A program made the position numbers and the translations under genes. From positions 1 through 37,447 of IMG/VR virus record IMGVR_UViG_3300032053_000224: a stretch of 37,447 nucleotides of DNA; one strand, given 5' to 3'. Positions 1 through 8,280 of the stretch are shown here, in pieces; position 1 is the first letter of the stretch; each line of letters opens with the position of its first letter. Below the pieces are notes generated by a model. It searched no databases. It was not told the DNA's origin and worked only from the letters and a program-made list of their open reading frames with translations. Source of the stretch: a virus.

Positions 1-96
1 TGGTAAACTTTCCATAAATTGTATTGCTTGTTCTTTCGTAATTTTGTCTTCTTTCCTCTTTATATGCATTGTCCAATCCCAATCATAACAAGACAT
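1..96 (-). CDS. Partial small gene at the left edge (N-terminus only)
   Basis: The first 32 codons of a minus-strand gene are present, beginning MSCYDWDWTMHIKRK, and the frame runs off the window without a stop. A GGAG motif lies 7 bases upstream of the ATG at 94-96, which supports the start. It follows the two small membrane proteins by only a few bases, so it belongs to the end of the late operon (lysis or packaging-accessory position). The visible part is hydrophilic, has no signal peptide and matches no family I recognise. An endolysin would be expected near here, but nothing in these 32 residues shows one. Confidence 0.5.
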   Translation of the reverse strand, partial: MSCYDWDWTMHIKRKEDKITKEQAIQFMESLP

Positions 97-110
97 AATA
101 TTTCTCCTTA

Positions 111-323
111 TTATTTATTAATCTTATCTTCTAAATCCCTACTATTAAGATAGAATCGAATGAATAACGTTTCTAAACCAGCAAAAATTCCATAAGCACT
201 TACCTTAAAAGCGTCTAGTGCTACCCCATCACAAAATAATCTATATGTAATTAATAGAAAAAAATAGGTAAATATACCTAATAGTAATCTTCTTATTAGA
301 TGAAAACGGTCTATCCAATTCAT
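111..323 (-). CDS. Small two-helix membrane protein, possible holin
   Basis: This 70-aa protein has a charged N-terminus (MNWIDRFHLIRR), a first hydrophobic segment at about residues 13-30 and a second at about 42-60, ending in a charged tail (SRDLEDKINK). The size, the two helices and the charged C-terminus fit a class II holin. So does the position, directly after tail-fibre genes and overlapping the next upstream gene by four bases (ATGA). It follows a protein of XhlA-like layout, and pairs of this kind are common in phage lysis cassettes. There is no sequence signature that proves holin function, so the call rests on topology and context. Confidence 0.55.
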   Translation of the reverse strand: MNWIDRFHLIRRLLLGIFTYFFLLITYRLFCDGVALDAFKVSAYGIFAGLETLFIRFYLNSRDLEDKINK

Positions 324-538
324 TTTTGCACCTTAAAAAAGAAAAGAATAAAGGCGTTCATTATTGCCGTTACTAATACCGCAATGACTCCACTCGCACC
401 TTTCATACCCGCTATATTTTGAGCATTCTTATTAATCTGTTTCCATTGTGCCTTATCATTACCTTTAATTTCTGTAGTATCTTCTTTAACACTCTTTATC
501 ATTTCATATAAAACTGCGTTAGTTATTCGTTCAGCCAT
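320..538 (-). CDS. XhlA-like membrane-anchored protein, possible holin partner
   Basis: This is a 72-aa protein. Residues 1-45 are hydrophilic and helical, with heptad-like spacing (YEMIKSVKEDTTEIKGNDK). Residues 48-68 form one transmembrane helix, followed by a short basic tail. This layout, an N-terminal coiled coil with a single C-terminal anchor, is that of haemolysin XhlA/holin-accessory proteins of phages. Its stop overlaps the start of the downstream two-helix protein (ATGA), so the two are probably co-translated. An AAGGAGATGATG-type site precedes the ATG. Function in lysis is inferred from topology and from the position after the tail fibres, as holin gp17.5 lies after the fibre gene in T7. 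Confidence 0.55.
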   Translation of the reverse strand: MAERITNAVLYEMIKSVKEDTTEIKGNDKAQWKQINKNAQNIAGMKGASGVIAVLVTAIMNAFILFFFKVQK

Positions 539-551
539 ATCATCATCTCCT

Positions 552-1211
552 TTATTCTATTCTATATGTGCAATTGAGTAGAATAGCACTATTATTTGCA
601 AAGTCTGCATTTGTTAAAGTTGACTGAACCCCTGCCTCTGTAATTTCTTTAAGTATTATTGTTTTTGTATTTACTTCGGTATATCCCTGATATTGACCTG
701 TATAAGTTATAGCGCCAAAAACCAATGCTACTGCGGTAAGACCAGCAGTATTGTTTACTACTGTGAATGGAAGACCCCCAATTATTGCGTCTCCTGTAGA
801 TGAACCTTTCGAGGTCATATTTATAAATGCACTTATAGTTACTACATTGCCTATCTTCGTATAGTATCCTGTGTTTGTATCATAAGTTATCCCCGTTGTC
901 CCTCCACCGAAAGATATTACTGGTGTCCACGTTCCTTCTTCGTAATCGTCTAATGTATTTGCATCTGCACTTGGAGCAGCAGTCGCAGGGAAGGCAATTT
1001 GACCACCTGTTAAGTTGATAGTGGTTATTGTTGGAGCAGTTGTACACACTATCGCTCCACTACCAGTTTTAACTATCCCCAACCACGCTTCTATTTCAGT
1101 TATTGCATCTTCAATGACATCATAACTCGCACTGGTTATAACCTGACCAGCCTCTCTATCAGTATTTAAAACATCTAAACTTGTGGGAAAATTTGCTTGT
1201 GTTTTTGCCAT
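552..1211 (-). CDS. Tail fibre / virion surface protein with an 'EEGTWTP' beta domain
   Basis: This is a 219-aa protein. The N-terminal 70 residues look like an attachment part. From about residue 88 it carries the pattern DDYEEGTWTPVISFGGG, then YTKIGNVVTISAF and a GLPF motif. This beta-rich domain recurs in tail fibres and other surface-exposed virion proteins of environmental phages. A strong AAGGAGATGA site precedes the ATG. It is the last of three consecutive fibre-type genes before the lysis genes. Receptor binding is the likely role by family and position. No chaperone or peptidase motif is visible. Confidence 0.7.
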   Translation of the reverse strand: MAKTQANFPTSLDVLNTDREAGQVITSASYDVIEDAITEIEAWLGIVKTGSGAIVCTTAPTITTINLTGGQIAFPATAAPSADANTLDDYEEGTWTPVISFGGGTTGITYDTNTGYYTKIGNVVTISAFINMTSKGSSTGDAIIGGLPFTVVNNTAGLTAVALVFGAITYTGQYQGYTEVNTKTIILKEITEAGVQSTLTNADFANNSAILLNCTYRIE

Positions 1212-1224
1212 TTATATCATCTCC

Positions 1225-1800
1225 TTAAATTTTTTCTATTTCTGTTTCTGTTAATAAACTAGTTCCTTTAGAAGTTTCTGTCCATGCACTAGTTCCTTTA
1301 TTCTTTTCTGTTAATAAACTAGTTCCTTTAGAAGTTTCTGTCAATTCACTAGTCCCTTTAGTCTTTTCTGTCCATCCACTAGTCCCCTTAGAAGTTCTTA
1401 TCCAAAACATATTAGTTCTACAAGTATCAATTAATTGTAATAATTCGCTAAAAGTTAATGACCCAGATGTTTCTTTAGAATCTATGATACCTAAGGTTTC
1501 GGCTTTTGCTTGAGTTGTTGATGTTACCTTAGAATCTATGATATTTAAGGTTTCGGAAAAGTTAATAAATATAACCCAAGTGTCAATAATAGAAAGTGTT
1601 TCTGCTTTTGATAAATTCCCTGAGGTTGCCTTGGTATCTATAATAGAGAGTGTCTCATCTTTTGTTTTTATACCGGATATTGTTTTTATATCTATTATAT
1701 TCAAAGAAATTGCATCAGTAAGTAAACCTATATCATAATTTGATTCATCATATCCTTGTCCAACTGTATCAAATTTACTATCTGGTATATAAGTTGGCAT
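1225..1800 (-). CDS. Repeat-built tail protein (IID repeats and KGTS/W repeats)
   Basis: This is a 191-aa protein made almost wholly of two repeat classes. Residues about 28-125 hold around six units of some 19 residues built on LxIIDxKxTSG. Residues about 138-187 hold five 10-residue units of the form KGTSxWTExS or KGTSxLTExS. Short W/T/S/K repeats like the second class occur in tail fibres and tail-tip proteins of many phages. A clear AAGGAGTAATAT site precedes the ATG. It lies between two other tail-surface genes. The repeats imply an extended fibrous or beta-solenoid shaft whose length could change by recombination. Exact function is unknown. Confidence 0.65.
   Translation of the reverse strand: MPTYIPDSKFDTVGQGYDESNYDIGLLTDAISLNIIDIKTISGIKTKDETLSIIDTKATSGNLSKAETLSIIDTWVIFINFSETLNIIDSKVTSTTQAKAETLGIIDSKETSGSLTFSELLQLIDTCRTNMFWIRTSKGTSGWTEKTKGTSELTETSKGTSLLTEKNKGTSAWTETSKGTSLLTETEIEKI
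1234..1390. repeat. Five tandem 30-bp coding repeats
   Basis: Five direct repeats of 30 bp, each around the core ACTAGTYCCYTTA, lie inside the tail repeat gene. They are in frame and encode the KGTS(x)(W/L)TE(x)(x) units. Units alternate between a 'TTAATAAACTAG' and a 'TCCATSCACTAG' form, which suggests expansion by duplication of a 60-bp pair. They are not CRISPR: there are no spacers and the repeats are translated. Confidence 0.85.
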
Positions 1801-1810
1801 ATATTACTCC

Positions 1811-2296
1811 TTAACTTAAAGTGAATGTTGCTATAATGGTCAATGAATCAATTGTAATTGCTGTAAATCCTGCAGTGTTAAGAAGAGTTGCAGTATTTGC
1901 AGTAACCACATTGAAACATCCATACTCAGTTGCAGCCACTACCGTTGTAAATGTACCCGAACTGGTAAAAATTTTCGTTCCAGCAGTATGGGCATAGGTT
2001 GCAGCAACCCTTTGGTCTTCAGAGGTTAATAGTGTTGCAGTTGCATTTCCTACTGCTCCATCTCCTATTGCCATCCAATGAAAATCATCGGGTTGTGTGG
2101 TATTCCCTATACAAGCACAAATAGCATCAAATCCTGCATTGGTAATTAGGTTAGGTACTTCAAAATCAAAGGCAAGACTACCATCCTTATTATGACCTAT
2201 AAGTCGCACCTTACCACAGATGTGTAAACTTTCTTCTGCTTTCTTTATTCCTGACATTTTAAATGAATCACTGATTTTATTTTTTTCTTTAAACAT
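1811..2296 (-). CDS. Tail-associated structural protein
   Basis: This is a 161-aa protein. After a polar N-terminus, residues about 50-85 read NLITNAGFDAICACIGN, then MAIGDG. This 'LITNAG...IAIGxG' pattern is shared by short phage tail-fibre or tail-tip proteins. The C-terminal half is Thr/Ala-rich and predicted beta. An AAAGGAGAAATAAA site precedes the ATG. It is the first of three tail-surface genes after the internal virion proteins, the position held by the fibre in T7-like phages. Distinct enzymatic motifs are absent. Confidence 0.6.
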   Translation of the reverse strand: MFKEKNKISDSFKMSGIKKAEESLHICGKVRLIGHNKDGSLAFDFEVPNLITNAGFDAICACIGNTTQPDDFHWMAIGDGAVGNATATLLTSEDQRVAATYAHTAGTKIFTSSGTFTTVVAATEYGCFNVVTANTATLLNTAGFTAITIDSLTIIATFTLS

Positions 2297-2336
2297 TTTA
2301 TTTCTCCTTTCTTTTTATTTTTCATCTCTAAAATTA

Positions 2337-2366
2337 TTATCCTTTAGAAGTCGAACTCCAGGTCAT
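2337..2366 (-). CDS. Nine-codon minicistron MTWSSTSKG, possible remnant of a tail gene
   Basis: A GAGGTGA ribosome binding site lies five bases before an ATG that opens a 9-codon frame, MTWSSTSKG, closed by TAA. The peptide resembles the W-T/S-K-G repeat units of the tail repeat protein one gene downstream. It could be the truncated start of a former fibre gene or a translated leader peptide for the gene at 1811-2296. With only nine codons, translation cannot be shown from sequence. Confidence 0.35.
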   Translation of the reverse strand: MTWSSTSKG

Positions 2367-2380
2367 TTTACTCACCTCAT

Positions 2381-2409
2381 TTGACATTTATTTAACTTTC
2401 TGATATATG
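2381..2409 (+). promoter_or_regulatory. Sigma70-type promoter for the plus-strand membrane protein
   Basis: TTGACA at 2381-2386 is a perfect -35 box. A 17-bp spacer ending in TGA (extended -10) leads to TATATG at 2404-2409. The predicted start near 2416 is about a dozen bases before a folded leader. The same TTGACA-N14-TGA-TATWTK layout occurs at 10131-10159 (plus) and 28649-28677 (minus). Confidence 0.75.
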
Positions 2410-2427
2410 ATATTCATAATAACGGGG

Positions 2428-2507
2428 TAGGCGGACCGAGTTTTGAAATACCGAAGTCTATTTCGGTAGGTCATCTCCTTGCTTGGCTCGCCTATCACTT
2501 CAGGAGG
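2428..2507 (+). promoter_or_regulatory. Folded 5' leader with possible SD sequestration
   Basis: On the plus-strand RNA, 2428-2440 pairs with 2482-2494 (13 positions, two G-U wobbles, one A-C mismatch). Nested inside, 2449-2455 pairs perfectly with 2462-2468 around a 6-nt loop. The wobbles hold only in plus-strand RNA, which argues for transcription from the promoter at 2381. CTCCT at 2475-2479, in the internal loop, is complementary to AGGAG at 2502-2506, the ribosome binding site of the following gene, so a pseudoknot that hides it is possible. The leader matches no riboswitch class I recognise. Confidence 0.5.
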
Positions 2508-2513
2508 TCTATT

Positions 2514-2819
2514 ATGAAAACCTATGTTAAAATTAAAGATATTTTATTAATATTTTTAATTATTTTTTTATTTATTTATTTCGTTCCAATTTTTACTTAT
2601 CAAACAAAAATTTTATCCGATGGAACTATAATAAAAATGAATAGATTTAATAAACAAATTTCTGTTAAACCATTTAATTCTAATCTCTATTATATTGCAG
2701 ACCCATCAGGTTCTGTATCTTATCGTATTTGTGAAACTAATGAAGAAAAATATTATGTTCCACCAAATTTTAACGATACTCTTTATAAATCTTATTTATC
2801 TATATTTAAAAATCATTGA
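2514..2819 (+). CDS. Membrane-anchored moron protein, unknown function
   Basis: This is a 101-aa protein on the strand opposite to the late operon. A single hydrophobic segment spans about residues 9-29. The remaining 70 residues are polar and, by the positive-inside rule (MKTYVKIK N-terminus), probably outside the cytoplasm. It has its own promoter, a folded leader and an AGGAGG site seven bases before the ATG. Its stop overlaps the stop of the convergent 1334-aa virion gene by 7 bp. An isolated, self-promoted gene inside late genes is the hallmark of a moron. Superinfection exclusion or another change of the host envelope is a reasonable inference, but there is no recognised domain. Confidence 0.7.
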   Translation: MKTYVKIKDILLIFLIIFLFIYFVPIFTYQTKILSDGTIIKMNRFNKQISVKPFNSNLYYIADPSGSVSYRICETNEEKYYVPPNFNDTLYKSYLSIFKNH

Positions 2820-5800
2820 AAATCTGTTAATATTTCCTTTAATCGTTTATTGTAATTTTGTAATCTTATATAAGCTTCTTTCGGATTTTCAGGAGGGTCA
2901 TCAAGTGCTTGATTCCTGAAATCATTTTGTAATTTCCTTAAAGCCCAACCTTTTCTGATATTTTTAGGTTCTCTTAAATAATTAAAGATAAATGGTTTAA
3001 TAATATATGCCTCTAACTTTCCTAAATCATTTTGTAATGCCTTGAAATTTTCTAAACTTACATTTCCCGTTTCGGAACTTTCTAAGATACTACCGGTTAT
3101 TGCTATTAATTTACCTATCACATATTTACCAACATCTAAAGCAATTGTTTCTGAATCATCATAACCGTTATATACTGTATTTCTATAATTTTGCACTACA
3201 TCAGAGGACACTCTCCATATAGGATGTAAATCCCATTTAACGGTCTCTACTAATTTTTCAGCCACATTAGTAGTTTGTGGTTTAAAAGCATTCTTTACCC
3301 TATAATAATATCTCCAGGGTATATTGAATGGATTAGCTAAAGTAATAACATTTTCTTTTGGGCCTTCGTCAGTTTCTACGGTCTTAACATATTTTCTAAA
3401 TAATTCTTCTTCTTTATATCCTTTATTCTGAAAATATAATTTTATCCCCATCATAATACCTAAACCAATTGCTGCACCTCTTGCTAAATTCTTTTCTTGT
3501 TTACTTACTTTAATATCTACACCAACAATTTTAGCAGGAATTTTTAATCCACATTTAACAGTTCCCTTTAACATATTAAGATATAGTTTAGCCATAGTCA
3601 TTTTAAAGGTTGGAGTAAAGAATATTTTGTTTAATACTTTTCTGGTTGCCGGGGGGACAGAGGCATAATCAGATTGATATAGGGCAGTTTGTTGACCTGC
3701 TTCTCTATCGGTATATCCTTTATCTTTTAAATAATTAAAGGTAACCATTCTTATTGTTTCATCTAATTTCCAAGCAATGTTCCAAGAACCTTGATATATT
3801 AGTGGAATCCAATTTGTAGGTAAGGCAACTTTTTTAGCCAATACACCAAGTTTATTTCCTTTCATTGCCTCAGTAAACTGATATTCAAACTTATCATAAG
3901 GGATAATAAATGGTTTAGAAAAAGTTCCATTTTCCATTGCAGTATAATAATTATCAGTTTTTTTAAAACTATCATTAAATCCTTGTATAATATATTTAGG
4001 TGCTTTAATATTTATTATTGCTCCAGCCGCAGCGGATTGCCATACATCATACATAGGCATAAATAAAGGATTATAAAATTGCATCATTTTAACTATACCA
4101 AGTGTATTTTCTGCTATACCTCCCAATCCCACTTGACCCCTACCAAAGAATTTAGCTATTACATCACTAAAGAAGGGGTCTAATCTCTTACCCCTTAATT
4201 GAGGTATAGAAACACGTTGACCATTCATCACAATTCTTGCGGTTGGCCAGTCTGGTTTTTCTACTGATGATTTAATCAATCCTTCCTTTTCAGCATTTTC
4301 AAATATCTGACCCAGTGCATATTTTCTTCCCATTCGATCAGAATATTCACCGATAATATATCTAATATCCGCTTCTTTTCTGGTGATAATTCCCCTATCT
4401 ACCAAATCCTTAACTGTAATGGTAGTTCTACCCCAATGAGGTAAAATAGACATTACCTTTGCTCTTAATTCTGGGTTAGTGTCCATTTTAGCAAGAATCA
4501 ATTTAGCAGGGACTGATACAAATTGTATATTTTGATTTTTAATTCTTTCATTAATATCAGTTAAATTCTTAATCTCGTCTAATATTTTGGTTCTTGTTTC
4601 AGGAGATTTTGTAGTTCCTAAAGAACCTTTTAAATTTCCTATGGTTCTATTATTTCTGGTAATTAAACTTTGAGGGAAGGGTTCTTCCATCCAACCTATT
4701 TCTTTTAATTTATCTTCCCATTTTTTATAGAAATCTCTTATTGATTTATCTGCGGGTGCAACTTTTAATTTTTCTTCTGGGGTAAGTTTTGATATTAAAG
4801 TAGGATTTTCGCTTATATAGGTAATATCTGTATAATCAAGGTCTTTAGATATTTTAAAACCACTTTCTATTGCAACAGGTGTTTTAAAATTAAATTTATT
4901 TAACTTATTTATTTCATCTAGACCTTGTCCGTGTGCTACTCCAATATTATTATAATAGTTCTTTACCTGAAATCCGGTTTCTTTAGCCCCTGATTTTATA
5001 AAGGGAGCTTCTATACTTACCACTCCTGCCATTTTAGTTCCTATATTTTGCACTTCTGCCATAGAAGGAATAAATAATGACCCTTTTTCGCCCGAAACTG
5101 TTCCTACTGGGGTAATAAGTTTTTCAGGTTTAACTTCCCCAACTCCCGCAGTTTTCTCGGTAATTGGTATAGTCGCTTCTGCCTTGCCTTCTGCCTTTAG
5201 ACCAACGGCTTGGTTGTAGAAGTCATTTATTTTTTTATGTCCATAGAAACCTTTAACGATTTCTCTTACTTCTTTAGGAGCATAAAACCACTCTTCGGCT
5301 GCTGTTCCTGCCCATACAACATCATCAATATTTACTTCTTGCTTATATAATTGTTCTCTACCTAAAACCCCTAAATGCACTTCAGCATATTCTTTAGTAA
5401 GAGCCACCCAATCCCCTGCTTCTATTTTTACATCTTTAGGAGCTGCTCTCCAAACGGTTATTTTACCTTTTGAAATATCTGGAGGATTTTTACCTATATC
5501 TTTAAAAATACCTTTCCATTCAAAATCATATTCTCTAATAAAATCCTTTATTGTTGGAGATTCTTCACCTTCAATTTGAGATAAAATTAATCTTCCCCAC
5601 CTTTGCGTATCCCTATTTGAAACATCAAGTGCCCCACCAGATGGATATAGTGCATTTCTAAATTCCTCTACACTCTCATACTTCCTTGCTTCCTCTGCCA
5701 ACGGTTCAAGTTCTTTGGGGATAGCAGTCTTTGGAGTGGGTTCAACGATAGGTTCTACTTTTGATACTTCAGGAATACCAACCTTACCTTCAATAAGTCC

Positions 5801-6817
5801 TGTAACGGGTTTAACTTCCCCTGCATAATTTATAATAGTATTTGAAAATGGTTTAACGCCAAATGCTTCTTTTAATTTAGCAAACCAGGGTTTATCAGCA
5901 AAAGTTTCTATTTTAGAAGCAGGGATTTCAATATCTACTCCGCCCTCTTTAAATGCTTTTCTGGCAATATCTGCTTTATTACCTAAATTTGCATAAATAT
6001 CTTTTTCAAATTGAGTATATTCTTCTGTATTTAATGTTCCGTGTAAATTTCTTATCTTATCAGCACTAAGATACATATTTTCAGGTAATTTATATTCTGT
6101 GGTAAGGTCTTTAGTAAATTTATTCCACATCTTCATTATGTTCTTATCAGTTTTAGCAATAAGATAACCTTTACCTAAAAAGTCTATTATATCTACAGCA
6201 TCTTTAGTTAATTGATTAGTTTCTTCTGGTAAAAGTTCTTTAAATCCTTTACCTGCACCAAATTTATAACCTGTATTTTTAACTTTAGAAATAACAAAAT
6301 TTTCAGCTTCGGTTAAAGCCATAAATTTAGCCACTCCAATACCAGTAGTTATAGGATTAGCAATTAAAGCAGCGGCAACGGGAAAAGTAAACATAGCCGA
6401 TAAATATTCTTCGGAAGTAGGTATTCCTCTTATTCCTAATGCTTTACTATATTTATCAAGATTTTGATTAATTTCAGTAATAGGAATACCTGTCTTTTGA
6501 GAAATATTATAACTAACCTGTGCTTTAGCCACTTGCGTTTCTGGTTTTGCCTCAAATGGTTTTTTAATCTTACCCCATAAAGTTTCTTTAACGGGAGTAT
6601 AAGTAGATATTTTTGCAGGTATAAGATTAGTTCCCATAATACCTATTTTTGCTTTTGCACCAATACCAGCACCTACACCTACACCAGCCATAACTTCTGG
6701 TGGTTTAAGAGAACTCCAATCTAAAGTTTCTTTCTTTTCTTCTGGTGGTTTAAAGACACTCCAATCTAATTTTTTTTCTTCTTCTGGTTTTTTAAATATA
6801 CTCCAATCAAGTATCAT
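2813..6817 (-). CDS. Giant internal virion (ejection) protein with ART-like segment
   Basis: At 1334 aa this is the largest gene. The N-terminus has three copies of an LDWSxFKxPEE motif (residues 3-40) followed by an Ala/Gly-rich stretch. Residues about 390-530 resemble an ADP-ribosyltransferase fold of the kind found in phage polyvalent proteins: WRAAP (Arg457), GDWVALTKEY (Thr474) and AEEWFY (Glu508/509) give an R-S/T-E order. The C-terminal 600 residues are helical, with a segment around YNPLFMPMYDVWQSAA that recalls large polyvalent-protein-associated regions. It follows the other internal proteins, the place of T7 gp16, and overlaps the upstream gene by ATGA. Injection into the host with the DNA is the likely role. 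No lytic transglycosylase motif was seen. Confidence 0.7.
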   Translation of the reverse strand: MILDWSIFKKPEEEKKLDWSVFKPPEEKKETLDWSSLKPPEVMAGVGVGAGIGAKAKIGIMGTNLIPAKISTYTPVKETLWGKIKKPFEAKPETQVAKAQVSYNISQKTGIPITEINQNLDKYSKALGIRGIPTSEEYLSAMFTFPVAAALIANPITTGIGVAKFMALTEAENFVISKVKNTGYKFGAGKGFKELLPEETNQLTKDAVDIIDFLGKGYLIAKTDKNIMKMWNKFTKDLTTEYKLPENMYLSADKIRNLHGTLNTEEYTQFEKDIYANLGNKADIARKAFKEGGVDIEIPASKIETFADKPWFAKLKEAFGVKPFSNTIINYAGEVKPVTGLIEGKVGIPEVSKVEPIVEPTPKTAIPKELEPLAEEARKYESVEEFRNALYPSGGALDVSNRDTQRWGRLILSQIEGEESPTIKDFIREYDFEWKGIFKDIGKNPPDISKGKITVWRAAPKDVKIEAGDWVALTKEYAEVHLGVLGREQLYKQEVNIDDVVWAGTAAEEWFYAPKEVREIVKGFYGHKKINDFYNQAVGLKAEGKAEATIPITEKTAGVGEVKPEKLITPVGTVSGEKGSLFIPSMAEVQNIGTKMAGVVSIEAPFIKSGAKETGFQVKNYYNNIGVAHGQGLDEINKLNKFNFKTPVAIESGFKISKDLDYTDITYISENPTLISKLTPEEKLKVAPADKSIRDFYKKWEDKLKEIGWMEEPFPQSLITRNNRTIGNLKGSLGTTKSPETRTKILDEIKNLTDINERIKNQNIQFVSVPAKLILAKMDTNPELRAKVMSILPHWGRTTITVKDLVDRGIITRKEADIRYIIGEYSDRMGRKYALGQIFENAEKEGLIKSSVEKPDWPTARIVMNGQRVSIPQLRGKRLDPFFSDVIAKFFGRGQVGLGGIAENTLGIVKMMQFYNPLFMPMYDVWQSAAAGAIINIKAPKYIIQGFNDSFKKTDNYYTAMENGTFSKPFIIPYDKFEYQFTEAMKGNKLGVLAKKVALPTNWIPLIYQGSWNIAWKLDETIRMVTFNYLKDKGYTDREAGQQTALYQSDYASVPPATRKVLNKIFFTPTFKMTMAKLYLNMLKGTVKCGLKIPAKIVGVDIKVSKQEKNLARGAAIGLGIMMGIKLYFQNKGYKEEELFRKYVKTVETDEGPKENVITLANPFNIPWRYYYRVKNAFKPQTTNVAEKLVETVKWDLHPIWRVSSDVVQNYRNTVYNGYDDSETIALDVGKYVIGKLIAITGSILESSETGNVSLENFKALQNDLGKLEAYIIKPFIFNYLREPKNIRKGWALRKLQNDFRNQALDDPPENPKEAYIRLQNYNKRLKEILTDFQ

Positions 6818-8280
6818 TCTGTTATATAACCTCTTTTTTTAGCTTCTTCGTAAAGCAATTTATACATTGGGTCAGAAGGGTCAAGACCTTTCATTTGTTT
6901 AAATAATTCTTCTTTAGATAAAGAAGATATTAAGGCTCCTTTTTGTTCTGTGGACATTGTCGGTGTTGGTATTCCCTGATTAATTTCTGAACCTTGCATA
7001 TTATTAACTGGATAACCTTTCTGTTGATTATAAAGACCTTTAATCCAATTTACTCCTTTTTGAATTGGACCAGGTCCAGGTGTTACTGGAGTTACGGGTG
7101 TTACTGGAGTTACTGGCACAGTTTCCTCTAAATTAATCTCAAGTTGTTTTAAAATTAATTCAACCTGTTTTAGACTATCTTCATCAAGTAAGGATTTTTG
7201 TATATTATGATTATTTATAATCTCTTTCTTCTGTTCTTCAGTTAATGGAATACCAGAACTAATATTTAATTGTGTCGCATAAGGTATTATTCCCATACTT
7301 TGAACATTTCCATATAAATCTTTCTTACCAAATAAATAACTATTAGGATTAGGTTTTTCTCCTGTTGGTTCAGGAGTATAATTTGCATACCAACCTTTCT
7401 CTTTATCTAAAGTAGGATCAATTCTATATCCTTCTACCTTTGAAGATTTCTTTATAACTTCGTCGGGAGTTTTAAAGAATTGATTTGCTGTTAAAGTAGA
7501 GACTTTTTCAGGTTCTCTCAATGATTCCTGTGTAATATTAGATACATCTATACCAAATTTATTTTGGATACTTGCCTTTTCTTTATTAAAAACATCAAGT
7601 GGAGAATTTACAAATTTAGATAAATAAGTAGCGGCACTGTTATAATCAGAAATACCTGCTACTTTAACTTCTGCTGGTTTTGTTTGTTTTACAATATATT
7701 TCTTTAAAGAGGAATTAAATTCCCAGTCTGCACCCGGGTGGGCCTTAAGAAGTTCCTCTGGTGAATTAAATCCTTCTGGTTGTTGTTGTCCTCTACCGTT
7801 GATCATATTTTTTAGATAATCAACCTGAGTCTTTACTTTAGGATATTTAGTGCTCTTTCCAATATCATCTAATACCCCCATAAAGGATTCTGGATTTCCC
7901 ATTCCTAAAGTTGTCCATTTATCCCAAGCAAAATTTATAGTATCTAATTGAGAATCAATTTCTTGGGAAGACATATCGGTATAATTTTTATATAAATCTT
8001 CCCATTCCTTTAGATATTCACTTCCAAGAACAGTACCGAAACCTACCATATCCGAATATTCTTGTTGTGTTACAGTACCATCTTTAAAAGTTTCATCTAT
8101 TTTAGTAGCAAAATTTGCTATATTTATTTTAAATTCTTCTGCTGCTTTATCAATTTTTTCTTTCTCTTTCTTTTTTTCTTTCCATTGTAGAGCTTGGAAT
8201 ATCATACTGGGAGCTTGAGAGAAAGTACTGGCAAATCCTTTCGCCCAAGAACCAGCATAACTACCCGTATATTTAGCCAT
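6814..8280 (-). CDS. Internal virion protein (T7 gp15 position)
   Basis: This is a 488-aa, largely helical protein. A charged coiled-coil region covers residues about 30-60. A sequence DETFKDGTVTQQEY at about 62-75 resembles an EF-hand loop, though only weakly. Near residue 395 a (VTP)n run followed by GPGP forms a flexible linker to a C-terminal segment of about 85 residues. The start ATG has an upstream site and the stop overlaps the next gene by ATGA, so it is coupled to the 1334-aa protein. By gene order it corresponds to the second large internal protein of T7-like phages. I see no direct homology motif that proves this. Confidence 0.6.
   Translation of the reverse strand: MAKYTGSYAGSWAKGFASTFSQAPSMIFQALQWKEKKKEKEKIDKAAEEFKINIANFATKIDETFKDGTVTQQEYSDMVGFGTVLGSEYLKEWEDLYKNYTDMSSQEIDSQLDTINFAWDKWTTLGMGNPESFMGVLDDIGKSTKYPKVKTQVDYLKNMINGRGQQQPEGFNSPEELLKAHPGADWEFNSSLKKYIVKQTKPAEVKVAGISDYNSAATYLSKFVNSPLDVFNKEKASIQNKFGIDVSNITQESLREPEKVSTLTANQFFKTPDEVIKKSSKVEGYRIDPTLDKEKGWYANYTPEPTGEKPNPNSYLFGKKDLYGNVQSMGIIPYATQLNISSGIPLTEEQKKEIINNHNIQKSLLDEDSLKQVELILKQLEINLEETVPVTPVTPVTPVTPGPGPIQKGVNWIKGLYNQQKGYPVNNMQGSEINQGIPTPTMSTEQKGALISSLSKEELFKQMKGLDPSDPMYKLLYEEAKKRGYITE

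Noticed and set aside
62-75. EF-hand in the 488-aa virion protein (residues 62-75 of the gene at 6814-8280)
   Set aside because: Only part of the loop pattern is met and there is no second EF-hand. The coordinates given here are residue numbers, not bases.
1234-1390. Possible CRISPR array because of regular 30-bp repeats
   Set aside because: The repeats are contiguous without spacers, stay in one reading frame and encode protein repeats.
552-2296. Possible diversity-generating retroelement target in the tail-fibre genes
   Set aside because: No reverse transcriptase, template repeat or adenine-biased variable region is visible in the window.
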